This document shows, piece by piece, positions 52,302 to 62,996 of a stretch of DNA of 64,000 nt. Position numbers and translations under genes: made by a program. Each line of letters begins with the position of its first letter. Within the stretch, counting starts at the first letter, position 1. Below the pieces are notes generated by a model. That model made no database searches and was not told the origin of the DNA. It saw only the letters and a program-made list of their open reading frames with translations. Source of the DNA: Chaetoceros tenuissimus (taxonomy: Eukaryota > Bacillariophyta > Thalassiosirophyceae > Chaetocerotales > Chaetocerotaceae); contig BLLK01000045.1 in assembly GCA_021927905.1 (NCBI GenBank), forward strand, positions 310,001 through 374,000. The letters are read 5' to 3'.

Positions 52302-52696
52302 TGTTATTAACTGTATTGTACAAAATTGTGAGGGTAGTACCTTTTAGTTTTGTTACAAGTTGAAGAAAGAATGAAGAAACATTGATTGTGACGAGACAAA
52401 CAGGTTGAACTTTGATGGATTTGCGATGTTGAAGTTCCAAAGAAGAATGTAAAAAACATACCGGAAAAAAAGGGTATCTTTTGATAATATGGCTATCTAA
52501 AATTTTGAGAATTGGCTAGGTGTTAGTCGAGTAGTCCGCCTTTTTCGTAGTCTACCCGACTATGGACTACTCCTACATCCTACATTTCAATTTGAATTTC
52601 TTTCTATTTTCACCACTTTGAACTTTGAACTCGCATCAAGTATTGAGCGCTAACATCTCTGCCGAAATCACTGTTCACCCTTTGAATAAAAGAAAT
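52302..52696. other. divergent intergenic region with nested inverted repeat
   Basis: 395 bp between divergent genes. GAGTAGTCC (52529-52537) and GGACTACTC (52564-52572) form a perfect 9-bp inverted repeat, and inside it TAGTC/GACTA can also pair. Possibly an operator, a MITE remnant or a structured leader. Otherwise AT-rich with no gene. Confidence 0.45.
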
Positions 52697-54334
52697 ATGC
52701 CAATTGCAGAGGTTGCCGATATATTGTTAGAGACAGCTATTAGTCTTTATCCTGAGAGTTTGAGCTTGAACCCGTCCGATCTCCCAACATGTACGCAGCG
52801 ACGAAAAAGACGACCTGTTTGCACTAGAAAAGTCAGAATACTCTCTTGTGTTTTAGCTACACTTTTGATAATCTATGCAAGTTATTTCGCACTGAAGCTT
52901 CAGTCAACACAAGGAGAAACACGGAAGCTCGCTACTAACAAAATAAGTGAACAAGATGGTTTTGCAGGCTGTCTGATTCTCAAAGATGATAATGATCGTT
53001 TGGCAGAATGGATAGCATACCATTGGCTTGTACTTCCATTGAAATATCTCGTAGTGGGAGTTGATCCAAATGGTAAAACTTCACCACATGAAATTGTTTC
53101 GTTATTCAATGATACAAAATATAATCTTGGTATGGAAATTATGCTGTGGAATGACGTAGACTATGGTCATTGGGTAGATGAAGAAATGGATGATGTACAT
53201 AAACATCGCGATCGTCAAAAGAGGTTTTTATACAAATGCCAAAAATATCACAAGAGGAAAGGAAGAAGCTGGCTTGCATTCATAGACCCTGATGAATATA
53301 TTACATTTAATATCTTGTCAGATGATGATCGAGATCCTCAACGAAAGGATGATGGTAAGTTGATTAGAGTGGTTCCCTAGCTGGACCATTATCGTGATTA
53401 CATTCCATCAATATGATGCTCAAATTATTTTCACTAACGCTTTCCAAAAACAGCATATATGTTTGAAGGAATGGATGAGAAAATGATTGATACAGGCTAC
53501 CGAATTGAAACTCACAAAGCTAGGGAAAAAATGACAAAAGAAAATATACTATTCCAGAAAACTGTTTTTGAATACATCAATGAACATAAAGATGAGACGC
53601 CATGGCGAGAAGAATCCTGTTATATCATGCCTCGCACACAATTTTCATCCATTGAGAGTCCGTATGATACACTTCAAGATGCAGGAGTTTCACAATATGG
53701 ATTAAATCCGAGAGATTTCTCAACACTTCGGTATTTCAAACATGGTGAAAAAGGTACTTGGAATGACAATCGCTTTGGAAAAGTGATACTTGATCTTTCT
53801 AGAACTGAAGTGAAGGAGATACGATATCCCATGGACAACGTACATGCACCAATTCGGGCTTGCCCATATCCGTTTCGATTTTATGAATCAGGTCTACTTC
53901 GAGTACATCATTATCTAGGATCTTGGGAACAATATTCCTTTAGATCTGATGTTCGTCGAAATAGGGATAAATTTGACAATTTTGCATATGTTAACTACGG
54001 AAGCGACTATCAATTACAAAGTTGGTTGAAGCGATTTGTTGAGATGGTAGGGGTGGAGAATAGCAAAGAGTTGCTAAAGTCTGCAGGCGTGTTGGACAAG
54101 AATTCAAAAAGTCTTCCTCCTTTGAAAGAGCAGCCTGACTATGGCTATATTGAGGTGAAGCCACCGCAAATGAACAAAGTAGTAAAAGAAGAAAGTAAGG
54201 AGGAAACTCCAAAGGAGGGTGAGGTATTCCTTGATTACTATTACGAAAATGAAAAATTGGTCAAGGTTGTAGATACCAAAACAGGAAAAGAAATATCGTT
54301 GGATGATCCAAGTCTGAATGTCAACAAGAAATAA
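52697..54334 (+). CDS. type II membrane glycosyltransferase, GT92/GT2-like
   Basis: Exons 52697-53354 and 53454-54334 (99-nt intron) give 512 residues. The first ATG is at 52697; sequence upstream of it is in frame without ATG. A single membrane segment (LSCVLATLLIIYASYFALKL, about residues 60-80) after a basic stretch marks a type II Golgi protein. The lumenal part has CLILKDDNDRLAEWIAYHWL, KYLVVGVDPNG and the metal-site WLAFIDPDEYITF (DPDE), as in DUF23/GT92 and related family 2-like enzymes. Further motifs HGEKGTWNDNRFGKVILDLS and VHHYLGSWEQYSFR follow the same pattern. It probably transfers a hexose to glycoproteins or glycolipids; specificity unknown. The C-terminal region is Lys/Glu-rich. 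Confidence 0.75.
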
Positions 54335-55017
54335 AAACTAATGCTTTTAATAATATCTTTTCAAAATTCATGACTAGTGATTCCAGCGATTCTTGCAATC
54401 AGTTTGGACAATTGTAAAAAATGACGGAAACTTTGCTAAACTTTGTCATCACTCAGCCCCAACGGAAAACGATCTGGTTATTTTTGTCGTATGACATCGA
54501 GCGCAATCCTCGCCAGTGGGATTGCCGGTGGGAAGTAGTATCATGATTGGAATTTTGTCGTACGAGCTGGCATCTCCCTCCATTTCAGCGAATCAGTGAG
54601 AACACCACTCAAAAGAGCACGAAATGTGTTGAGAAAGAGAGACAAAGTAACAAATTCAGCGCATTCAATCACTCTTCATATAATCAATAATCAATAGAAA
54701 TATAATCGCATATATCTTTATTTTCTAGTAGACGGTAAGTTTCTTCAATAATCTGAAGTGACATGAAAGTCAATCACATATGATGGTTCTCATAACCTAA
54801 GCTTTGTTACAAAACGATTCAGTCCCGGGCTAAATAGACAAAAATATCGAAAATCAGCGATCTCAACGGAAAAGGTATTGGTTTGCTTCCTCTGTTTCCA
54901 CAATTTCTTGTCCCATTGTATTATTGTGATACATTCAATCAATTAAAGTTACTTCTATCTGGCTGATACATTGCAACACAAAAGTGCAACTAATAGTTTC
55001 CCCTCTGAATATATAAT
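54335..55017. other. intergenic region, possible 5' UTR intron
   Basis: 683 bp upstream of a kinase gene. A strong donor-like GTAAGTTTC near 54736 and several pyrimidine-rich AG sites before 54950 would allow an intron in the kinase leader. No coding or RNA gene noticed. Confidence 0.35.
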
Positions 55018-56418
55018 ATGGCAAGCTATACGTCTGGAGGTGGAATGGATTATGACCTTCATGGTCGAAGTAAATATCACCACTCTTCGGCAGCAGGCTA
55101 TGCGAATGGTGCAGGAAATCATGCTTCTTCGTCGAGAGTCTATCAAGAGAGAGATCCAAGAGCAATGAGATCGCATCAAGGAATGGAGGCTGGAGATGCT
55201 AGACAACAGTCGCAAAGAAGTAGCAGTAGAAAAAATAGCTCTAGGGCTTCATCACGTTCATCAGGTCAGCATGGAGGCTACACATCTCCCAATGGTCGCT
55301 ACTATGAACAACAAGCTCCACTCACACACTATGAGAATGGTCATTCTAATACTGTTACCCCTAACCCACCGCACGAGGTGACAAATAGTGCTGCACACGT
55401 ATCTGGTGGTCACCACCAAAGTAGAAGGCCGGCTTATTTGCTCCATCGTGACCTTGTGATTGGAAAAGGATCATATGGACAGGTCTGTATCGCATCCAGA
55501 GGAGAAGCAGAGGGGCAAAACTCATCTTCTGGTAAAAGAAAGAAATTCGCATGTAAATGTGTAGTTCTTAGAAATGATGCAAAATACATTGCAAAATTAC
55601 AAGAGGAAGTGAATGTATTGCGGGAACTTCGAGGTCATGAGAATGTGATTCGGCTATATGATGTTTTCTGTGTAGACAATGAACTATTCATTATAACTGA
55701 GCTTGGACGTGGAGGAGATTTATTTCACTTGCTAACAACACATCCAAAGCATGGAGTCACTGAGGCGTATGCTGGTAAGTTTCTTTGTTTACCTTATTTG
55801 GTTTTGTAATTATTCTTGATGGAATCTAATGGAATCTATTTTTCTGTAGCAAAAACTGTATCACAAATGCTTTCAGCTGTTGCTTTCCTACATTCTAGAC
55901 AAATCTGTCACAGAGATCTAAAACTAGAAAATTGGGTACTTGAATCTGGAAAGGATGTCTGGAGTCCTCTCAAACTAATTGATTTCGGTCTTTCAACACA
56001 CTTCACTCCTGGACATAGATTGAGCCGTGTAGTGGGTTCATCCTACTACGTAGCACCTGAGGTTCTTAAGAAGTCCTACACTGAGGCTTGCGATCTTTGG
56101 AGTCTTGGTGTTATTGTATACATGCTTCTCAGTGGAGCACCACCGTTTTATGGAAAAAATGACGAAGCAATCAAGGCGTCCATTGTACAGGGTGAATATA
56201 CATTCCCTAATGAGCTTTTCCGTGATGTTTCTGACGAGGCTATGGCTTTCGTTTCCACATTATTATCATACAATATTGAATATCGGTATACCGCTGACCA
56301 AGCATTGACTCACCCATGGCTCGCATCGAATTGTGATCCGGCTCTTCTTCAGAGAGCTAAGGATGGTGCAAGAGGCGTTGGGGTTGAGGAAAGGCTTGGT
56401 GAACCAATGCAACTGTAA
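55018..56418 (+). CDS. CAMK-type serine/threonine protein kinase
   Basis: Exons 55018-55774 and 55850-56418 (75-nt intron) give 441 residues. The first 140 residues are His/Ser/Gly-rich and look disordered. The kinase domain begins at DLVIGKGSYGQVCIASR (Gly loop). The catalytic Lys is in FACKCVVL, ITELGRGGDLFHLL is the hinge, HRDLKLENWVL the catalytic loop, LIDFGLS the metal site, YYVAPEVL the P+1 region, and DLWSLGVIVYMLLSGAPPF helix F. These are the pattern of CDPK/CAMK-group kinases. A second half with EF-hands is absent, so it is not a CDPK. It phosphorylates Ser/Thr on unknown substrates. The short C-terminal tail has no extra domain. Confidence 0.9.
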
Positions 56419-56738
56419 CAGACTCAAGCAAGTCAAATAAACTTTGTAAATGGAGAATATCCTTGGTCCGGAATTCCTCCGCTATCATCACTTTTATTTA
56501 AATGAATTTTCACAAAATGTAATTATATAACACCATGTTATCATCTCATGTCTGGAGTGTTCTTCATAATTCATTGTTTCTTCCAGCACCCAAAGTAGCT
56601 GCATGAACAAAGAAAATTAAGTCTAGAAATTATCCTTCAATCCAGCTGAATGTTCAATGTGGTTCTAGGAAGGTAACTTTACCCTCTCTATTTATTTTAC
56701 ACGCTTTATTTGTTCTAAAATTCCAAAAGTGAAAGTAC
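56419..56738. other. convergent intergenic region, no gene seen
   Basis: 320 bp between two convergent genes, mainly 3' untranslated sequence. Nothing notable. Confidence 0.35.
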
Positions 56739-58182
56739 TCATGTGATCAAATGGGTATAACCCCCTGAACTCCTACTTGGTGGGCCTTTCCTTTTCCATG
56801 GTTCGCATATAATACTTCCATCAAAAAAGTTTTCACCAGGTAATGTCACCATTCCTAACTTGAGCTCGTCTGAGTTAACATATTTTGATATCTTTGGTTT
56901 TATTCTAGCTTCTGCCAATAATATCAGCACATGCTGTAAATCATTCTATAATGGAGAAAGAGAAGTAAAATGTAATCATGACAAAATGCAAATATATTAG
57001 AATATTATCTTCAGAATGTGAAATAGACATGATGAAAAATATTCTTACCTGCAACAAATCTGGATAATTCTCAATTGAACTAAATAAATCATAGTATGTT
57101 GCATCTGATGTTTCAAGACACATCAATGACGTCTGTGCTATGGCCTGTTGGATGAAAGCTTTCCAAGAGTCTGTTGAGCCATGTTTTAAGCTTTCTGTTG
57201 AGATTGGAAGACTTGAATAGATGAGCTTTCCATTTGGTACCAAAACTTTCGGAAGTCCACTGTATCTGGTACCATTTGTCATCAATGTATCAATTAACAT
57301 ATGTATACAGCCTTTGAGTTCATTGATCCAATCATTCGGATCTTGACTAATTGGAACAGCTCCTAGGGACTTCAAGAATTCGTGCTTTGTCTGTGATGCT
57401 GGAGTCAAAATATTCTTCGCTCCAAAATATTTGCCGAGTTGTACCATAGCCTGACCTGTAACTGATATTGCATCCATTATCAGTATATTCTTTTCATGAA
57501 ACAAATTCTGAGAATAGCGAAAATGGGGATTTATTATACCATGCGTCAATGTTTGAAACGCAATCAAATGGTTGTATGCCGTTGCTGCTGCCTCTGCACT
57601 ATCGAGCCCAAATGGAACTTTAGCTATCATAGTCGCTGAAACCTGCGCATATCTTGCATTATTCATTGCGGACTTGACTATTGTTGCAACCCTATCTCCA
57701 ACTTTAATATTATCTACCCCAGTCCCTATTTCTCTCACTATCCCTACAATGGCAATACCACCATCTAAATCGAGAGCAACGTTATGAATTGTGAACTCTT
57801 TTTTCACCTTCATTTTCAATGAAGATATTGTTGACGCCTGTACTGCAATCACAACCTCTCCGGGAGAAGGCTTGGGAAGATTGAAATAAGTCAAGGACTC
57901 GTATTGAAACAATGTTTCATCATAATCATCTACAGGAGCAGCATCTCGACTGTCGTCGCTGGGCTGATTTCTTGTAAGCCCCAACATTTTATCAAACGGA
58001 ATAATGGATGGACGAGAATCCCTCGCATCTATATTCAATCTAGAAACTTCTTGACTATCATCTGTTGATACTGCAAACAAACGTTTTCTATTATCTTCAT
58101 CATCAACAGATTTCTTTTGAAGTTGAGTATCGTCGCTAGCGCTCCTTCTTATCCATACTCGAAAGGCATTCATTTTGATCAT
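56739..58182 (-). CDS. zinc-independent MDR oxidoreductase (quinone reductase-like)
   Basis: Exons 58182-57049 and 56945-56739 (103-nt intron) give 446 residues. A Ser/Asp/Arg-rich extension of about 80 residues precedes the domain. The GroES-like part has PSPGEVVIAVQASTISSLKMK, GIVREIGTGVDNIKVGDRV and ARYAQVSATMIAKVP. The Rossmann part is NILIMDAISVTGQAMVQLGKYFGAK, where the usual Gly-rich loop is partly replaced (one Gly left), followed by LKSLGAVPIS. The structural and catalytic Cys/His zinc ligands of alcohol dehydrogenases are absent. Members reduce quinones or enones with NAD(P)H; the degraded nucleotide loop makes activity uncertain. The last exon ends in a Ser/Gly-rich tail. Confidence 0.7.
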
Positions 58183-58613
58183 AGCCCCAAGTGAGCACCG
58201 ATATATGTGGATATTTTGGTATGTTGAATGTAATTATTATCGAGGTCAGACGCTTCTTCGTATTCTCAAAAAGGTTTATAGATTGTTGGTCTAGAATGTT
58301 CCTCAAAGGGGGTGTGAGATACAAAAAAATGGAATTCTTTTCATGTCAAGCTTCCGTTAAGTCGTGTGTCAATATGTACTTTTTGCCGTGAAACTGGAAA
58401 GAAACCCGGAGATACAAGATTTTCCACCCGCCGTCATTGGATATGGAAATAAAATTCACTCCTCACTCCTCACTCGAACTCCGTCAAAATCCTCTACATA
58501 ATACATATCATCTCGACAGAATTCACACTGTATCTTTTCCACTGATACGTAACACAACCCAACTCCTCATATTATCACACACCGCAAACATCATCAAAGT
58601 TCTCAAAATCAAT
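58183..58613. other. divergent intergenic region
   Basis: 431 bp between divergent genes. It includes three CACTCCT-like units near 58459-58480. No gene seen; presumably contains both promoters. Confidence 0.35.
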
Positions 58614-59282
58614 ATGCTTGGAACTAGAAGTCGAAAAATGGTGATGCAAAAGGCTCTGTTACTGGTACAATCGCTGAGGTTATTTTCTGTAGCACAAGCT
58701 TTTCAGTCAAAGGTACCACCACTGTGTTCGTCATTCTCGATATCAAGGACTCCAACAGCACTCTTCAGCTCCGAAAGCGCTATTCCAAGAGCAGCAGTGA
58801 GTTGTGTCGTTAGGAATGAGTTGAATAATGAGGTGAAGTATGTTCTTGTACAGAGAGGCAAAGAGCCGAATAAAGGCATATGGAGTTTCCCTGGTGGTAA
58901 AATAGAAAGTGGAGAACGATCATTCGAGGCAGCCATGAGAGAATTAGAAGAGGAAACAGGTTTGTCGAAAGATATGGATGATTATGTCTTTAATTGGTGC
59001 GATAAGGCACCAATCTGCACAACGGATAGTATCCACAGTACATCCGATGGAGAAAAAGAAATAGTTAGTTTCCATTACGTAATTTCGCAGTGGTTTGTAG
59101 ATGTAAATTCAAAAGATTCAACAAAGAGACCAACCTTAAAAGCAAACGATGATGCTGCTGATGCAAAATGGTTTAGCTTCAAAGATATTCAAAAAGGAAT
59201 TCAAAATGGAGAAATAACGCCAGGTGTAGAACCAGTGTTGGAACGGACAGAATTAATGCATCAGAAAGGTTTACTAGAATGA
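58614..59282 (+). CDS. plastid-targeted Nudix hydrolase
   Basis: 222 residues, single exon, ATG at 58614. The leader (LLLVQSLRLFSVAQA-F) ends with the Phe typical of plastid signal cleavage. The core is AAVSCVVRNELNNEVKYVLVQRG, IWSFPGG and the Nudix box GGKIESGERSFEAAMRELEEETGL, matching G-x5-E-x7-REUxEExGU in full. The end AKWFSFKDIQKGI and VEPVLER is as in MutT/NUDT relatives. Nudix enzymes cleave nucleoside diphosphates linked to another moiety; here the substrate is unknown. Location in the plastid is inferred from the leader. Confidence 0.85.
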   Translation: MLGTRSRKMVMQKALLLVQSLRLFSVAQAFQSKVPPLCSSFSISRTPTALFSSESAIPRAAVSCVVRNELNNEVKYVLVQRGKEPNKGIWSFPGGKIESGERSFEAAMRELEEETGLSKDMDDYVFNWCDKAPICTTDSIHSTSDGEKEIVSFHYVISQWFVDVNSKDSTKRPTLKANDDAADAKWFSFKDIQKGIQNGEITPGVEPVLERTELMHQKGLLE

Positions 59283-59311
59283 AACGTTACAAATGTCGTG
59301 TATGGGATTGG

Positions 59312-59713
59312 AATTACAGATTGTAAATTGCCTATCAATAGAAATCAATCTACTTAGTGGAATCTAACTGATGCTTCCCCTCTCAATAAAATCTTTTGAG
59401 TAACTGTTTCGCAGCCCTCATGCGGACATTCATGAGGAAATAGAAACAGTCTACCTCGACGAGGATTCACCTTTGTAAGGACTTCGCAAGATTTTTGATC
59501 AACTAGAAGCGCATTTTTGATCAACTAGAAGCGCAGTCTCTCCTCCTTCATCGCAGGCTGTCATGTATAAAATAAACGTATGAGTACTTCTAATGCCAGA
59601 GACTACGTCTGATCATAATTTAAGAAGCGCATGTGTGGGAAAAAATATACATCTTTGATTTGATCAGAACTATGTCTGACAATCTCTGCCAATTCTTCTA
59701 TGAATGCACCCAA
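59312..59713 (-). pseudogene. broken partial copy of the ankyrin/prolyl-hydroxylase-like gene
   Basis: This segment matches 62953-63387, the 3' part of the neighbouring hydroxylase-like gene, in the same orientation about 3.6 kb away. I count about eleven mismatches in roughly 375 aligned bases. The copy has a 22-bp tandem duplication (59491-59512 and 59513-59534) and lacks about 43 bp present in the intact gene after the word GTCTG (near 59610). The reading frame is therefore destroyed, and only the C-terminal coding part and 3' flank are duplicated. The lack of upstream ankyrin exons or a start codon makes it a dead fragment. It arose by local segmental duplication with the M11 gene now lying between the copies. 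Confidence 0.88.
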
Positions 59714-59837
59714 TGTCGCCCTAGACTTGCAAGATTTTTTAAAGTAAATATCAAAAAGTTTCGTGGTTATATTTTGTCCTTTTCAAGGATTATGATTTTT
59801 CAAAATTTAGAATCGTTTCTTTCTCAACGTCGACGTT

Positions 59838-62260
59838 TTACTTGCATGTATTCGCCCATCTTCCGTTTCTCTGACATCCCTTGCAACAGGTTCCAAGATC
59901 GCACGAAAGACTAGAAGCAATACACTCATTCGGACCTGGACCACCTACAGGTGGCTCAGCTGAAGGAGCTGCGACTGGAGAGGTTGGTGCTGTAGGAGCT
60001 CCATCTGAAATACATTTGACTCCATTCCAACTACACCCTGATGCCTTTTTACATTTACCTCCATTAGTATGGACTGAGCATTGGTCGAACGCTGTTGGGC
60101 TTGCGGTAGTTGGTGCAGCAGTCGGTGTCTTTGTTGGCTAAGTAATAATAAGAAAAGAAGATGAGATCATTGAACTTCTCATAAACTTCATGCTTGCTTC
60201 ATGGATGAGATCTTGTCACGACAAAACAAATAAATAAACTTACAGCGGCAGTAGGTGAGCTCGTAGGGGAGCTGGATGGACTGCTAGTTGGGGCAGGAGA
60301 TGGTGGATTAGTTGGTGGGACAGTGGGGGACTTGGAAGGCTGTTAATTAAAGGGAAGACATATGTTAGCTTGTGAAAAATCGAAAAAAAAATGATTTTCT
60401 CACGAATAAGAAGTATCATAAAGACTTACTGCTGCAGTAGGTGAGCTCGTAGGGGAGCTAGTTGGAGAGCTGGTTGGTGCATTAGTTTCTGCCACAGTTG
60501 GATTTGGTGTGGGGGACTGGGTAGGCTGTAAAAGGAACATAATATAACATTAGATTCAAATGAAAAATCGAAAAATTGATTTTCTCATGACTCAATCTAC
60601 ACAAAAAGACTTACTGCTGCAGTAGGTGAGCTCGTAGGGGAGCTAGTTGGTGCAGGCGATGGTGGAGTAGTTGGTGGTACAGTGGGGGACTTGGTAGGCT
60701 ATTCAAAATAAAATAAACCATGTATTAGCTTCAAAATGAAAAAAGTTGATTTTCTCACAACTCAAAACTTACCGTGGCGGTAGAACTTGAAGTTGGTGCA
60801 TTTGTTGGGCTTGCTGTTGGTGATCCTTGCAATTCAAATTTCACTACGGCAACTCCAGGTTGAGTGGAGATAATAATAGATTCTGCAGTAATAACAAGTG
60901 ACTGTCCAGTTCCAGCAAAGTTTGCAATTGTATGAGATTCCCCTTGGATTAAGTGTGCCTGTAAATAACTTTGAGAGGTCCCTGAACTATTTGCCTTTAT
61001 AATCGTCACTTCATTGTCAGCTTCATCATTTTGTGCATTAGCCCCAGTTGCGCGGTTGAATCCAACAAAAAATTTATCTGTCAACCCTGTTTCGAGCTTG
61101 ACAACAACTCTTTCTCCATTAGGTCTATTGTTATACTCAGCAATTCCAACAAGATTGACAGTTTTGGAAGGTTCGGTAACTGGATTGAATACAAGTTTTG
61201 CATCGTCGTACCACGGCATTGCCCAATTCTTTGCTGCATTGTAACACATCTTTCCAATATCATCAGAGTACAATGGATTTCCCATCATACCAGTATGGTC
61301 AGTATAGGTAGCTCCATCTAAGCCTCCTGAGTGGTAGAGTCCGAAATTGTGGCCTAACTCGTGAACTTGCACGCCCACCTGCTTGTAGTACTGAGCTTGG
61401 TATACAGACATCCATCCATTAATGTAGGCGTAAGCAGCCCATCCGCATCCGGTGTAACATTTCTCAGTGACATACATCACTTGGTGATAAGGCTCTGTAA
61501 TCTGATCCCATCCGTTGACAAGATTGGTCCCAAGCTTTGCGTTGACTGCAGCAGTGACAGCGTTATGAACAGTATACCTGTCATTAGTGGTGAGAGAGAT
61601 GTTAATTGAAACTTCAATAACACCAGGAGCTGCTTCATTGGTGATAGCGTTTGGAATAGTACCAGGTACAACATTCATTTGACCATGAGAGCAATCAAAA
61701 AGCTGGCTCTTGAGGTTAACTGGATCCCCAAGGGTACCAAAGACGTCATCGCCGATTTGAGCTGGACTTTCTGCACGAGCCAATCCTCCCGAGTCGGTAA
61801 CTTTAACAACAAGAATTGGTTTATCTCCTGTCAGAGGCGCCTTGAGTCTACGACGCTCCTGTTTTGGTCCTTTGCGAACATTTTTAGCAATATCCAGACC
61901 TGGTGGAAGGAAGACACCATTTGAGTCGACGAAGGAATTAGCCCCAAGACCTAGCTTTGATCCTCCTGAAGTAATTTCTCCGTCCTTCCACATCTTTTTG
62001 AGGCTTTTCATTTGAGCAGGAGTTCCTTTGATGGAAAAAATCATACCATCATCCATTCCACAGTCAATGGTAGAGTCTGGAGCTGCGGTTTCACCAGGAA
62101 TCTGAAGATATTCTGCAACAAGGAGAGTACATTCGGAATCATCAGCAAGCTTACGCCTTGTAGACGCTACTGAAGCTCTGAGAGACGATGATGCAGAGCC
62201 ATAGGGAAAGGCAGATGTTGCTAGCAGCAAAAAAGCAGATAGAACTTGTTTGGAGTACAT
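59838..62260 (-). CDS. secreted gametolysin-like metalloprotease (peptidase M11) with mucin-like linker exons
   Basis: Five exons on the minus strand: 62260-60773, 60698-60615, 60525-60430, 60339-60244 and 60137-59838, all phase 0, giving 687 residues. It starts with a signal peptide (MYSKQVLSAFLLLATSAF). A propeptide-like stretch precedes the catalytic site VQVHELGHNFGLYHSGG (HExxHxxGxxH) and the Met-turn segment MCYNAAKNWAMPWYDDAK. The catalytic exon ends in Pro/Thr-rich sequence. The three middle exons each encode a linker of 28, 32 and 32 residues, starting PTKSPT, PTQSPT and PSKSPT and ending SPTSSPTAA. The last exon adds Cys-rich motifs (CSVHTNGGKCKKASGCSW, CIASSLSCDLGTCCKGC) before the stop. 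It is likely an extracellular matrix or cell-wall protease. The linker exons look like recent tandem exon duplicates. Confidence 0.9.
60244..60698 (-). repeat. three tandemly duplicated phase-0 linker exons
   Basis: Exons 60698-60615, 60525-60430 and 60339-60244 share long near-identical stretches (for example AGCTCCCCTACGAGCTCACC) at their 3' ends, and their introns share similar AT-rich sequence (GAAAAATCGAAAAA, TTTTCTCA). All have lengths divisible by three and the same flanking phases. Confidence 0.85.
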
Positions 62261-62996
62261 TGTATTACAATCTAATTTTCTTTTGTGATTAAATTGTTAG
62301 TTTTCACTATTTATGTTCCATTCAGAAGTTCTTTCCACCGTCTCAGGCAAGAAAATCTTTCGTCTGTTAGCATGTCCATATTTTTTTCGTAGAATGTAAG
62401 GGGGGCTACCTATTTTTACCCCTACGCTTTGCATAAACCTGAAGAGCTGAATATTTCTACCCCCATACAATTTGAAAACACTGCTTCTATGAAATTCTCC
62501 GAAAAGAGGAAAAGCTTTTCCGACTAATGACTCGTGCGTCCCAGTTTTCTTTTCATTTTCATTTCAAATGACTCCTTATTCCAGGCATATGTCTCTTCAT
62601 GTTTTCGAGTTTCTCTGTATGCAGAATTTCCTTGCTTACGTTGCATGGCAGATTCTTCTTTAATTTTTCTTTCATCCTGGCACGACTTGTTTCCTTTTGT
62701 GAACCATGAAGAGAGCGAACTTCATGCCTATTCTATCTCAAACGTAGTGATGCTGGAGTGCCATATGCGGGAACATGCTCCTTGACAATGGATGGATTCC
62801 CTTTCAGAAAAATGCAAATGGGGCTTTAACCAGGTTCACATTACTCCCACTGCCTGGAGGAACAGGAAAGTAGGCCAGTGCGTAACAACCTATTACTTTT
62901 ACTGTTTCATGTAAATGCCTACAGTGGAACGGGCAATGATGATGATGATATTATAATTACAGATTGTAAACTGCCTATCAATAGAAATCAATCTAC
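62261..62996. other. intergenic region, promoter of second M11 gene
   Basis: 736 bp. The last 40 bp belong to the duplicated 3' flank shared with 59312. A short (GAT)n microsatellite lies at about 62938-62950. No gene seen. Confidence 0.4.

Noticed and set aside
62534-62785. Plus-strand frame between the second M11 gene and the hydroxylase gene
   Set aside because: Short, no family features, sits in the M11 promoter region.
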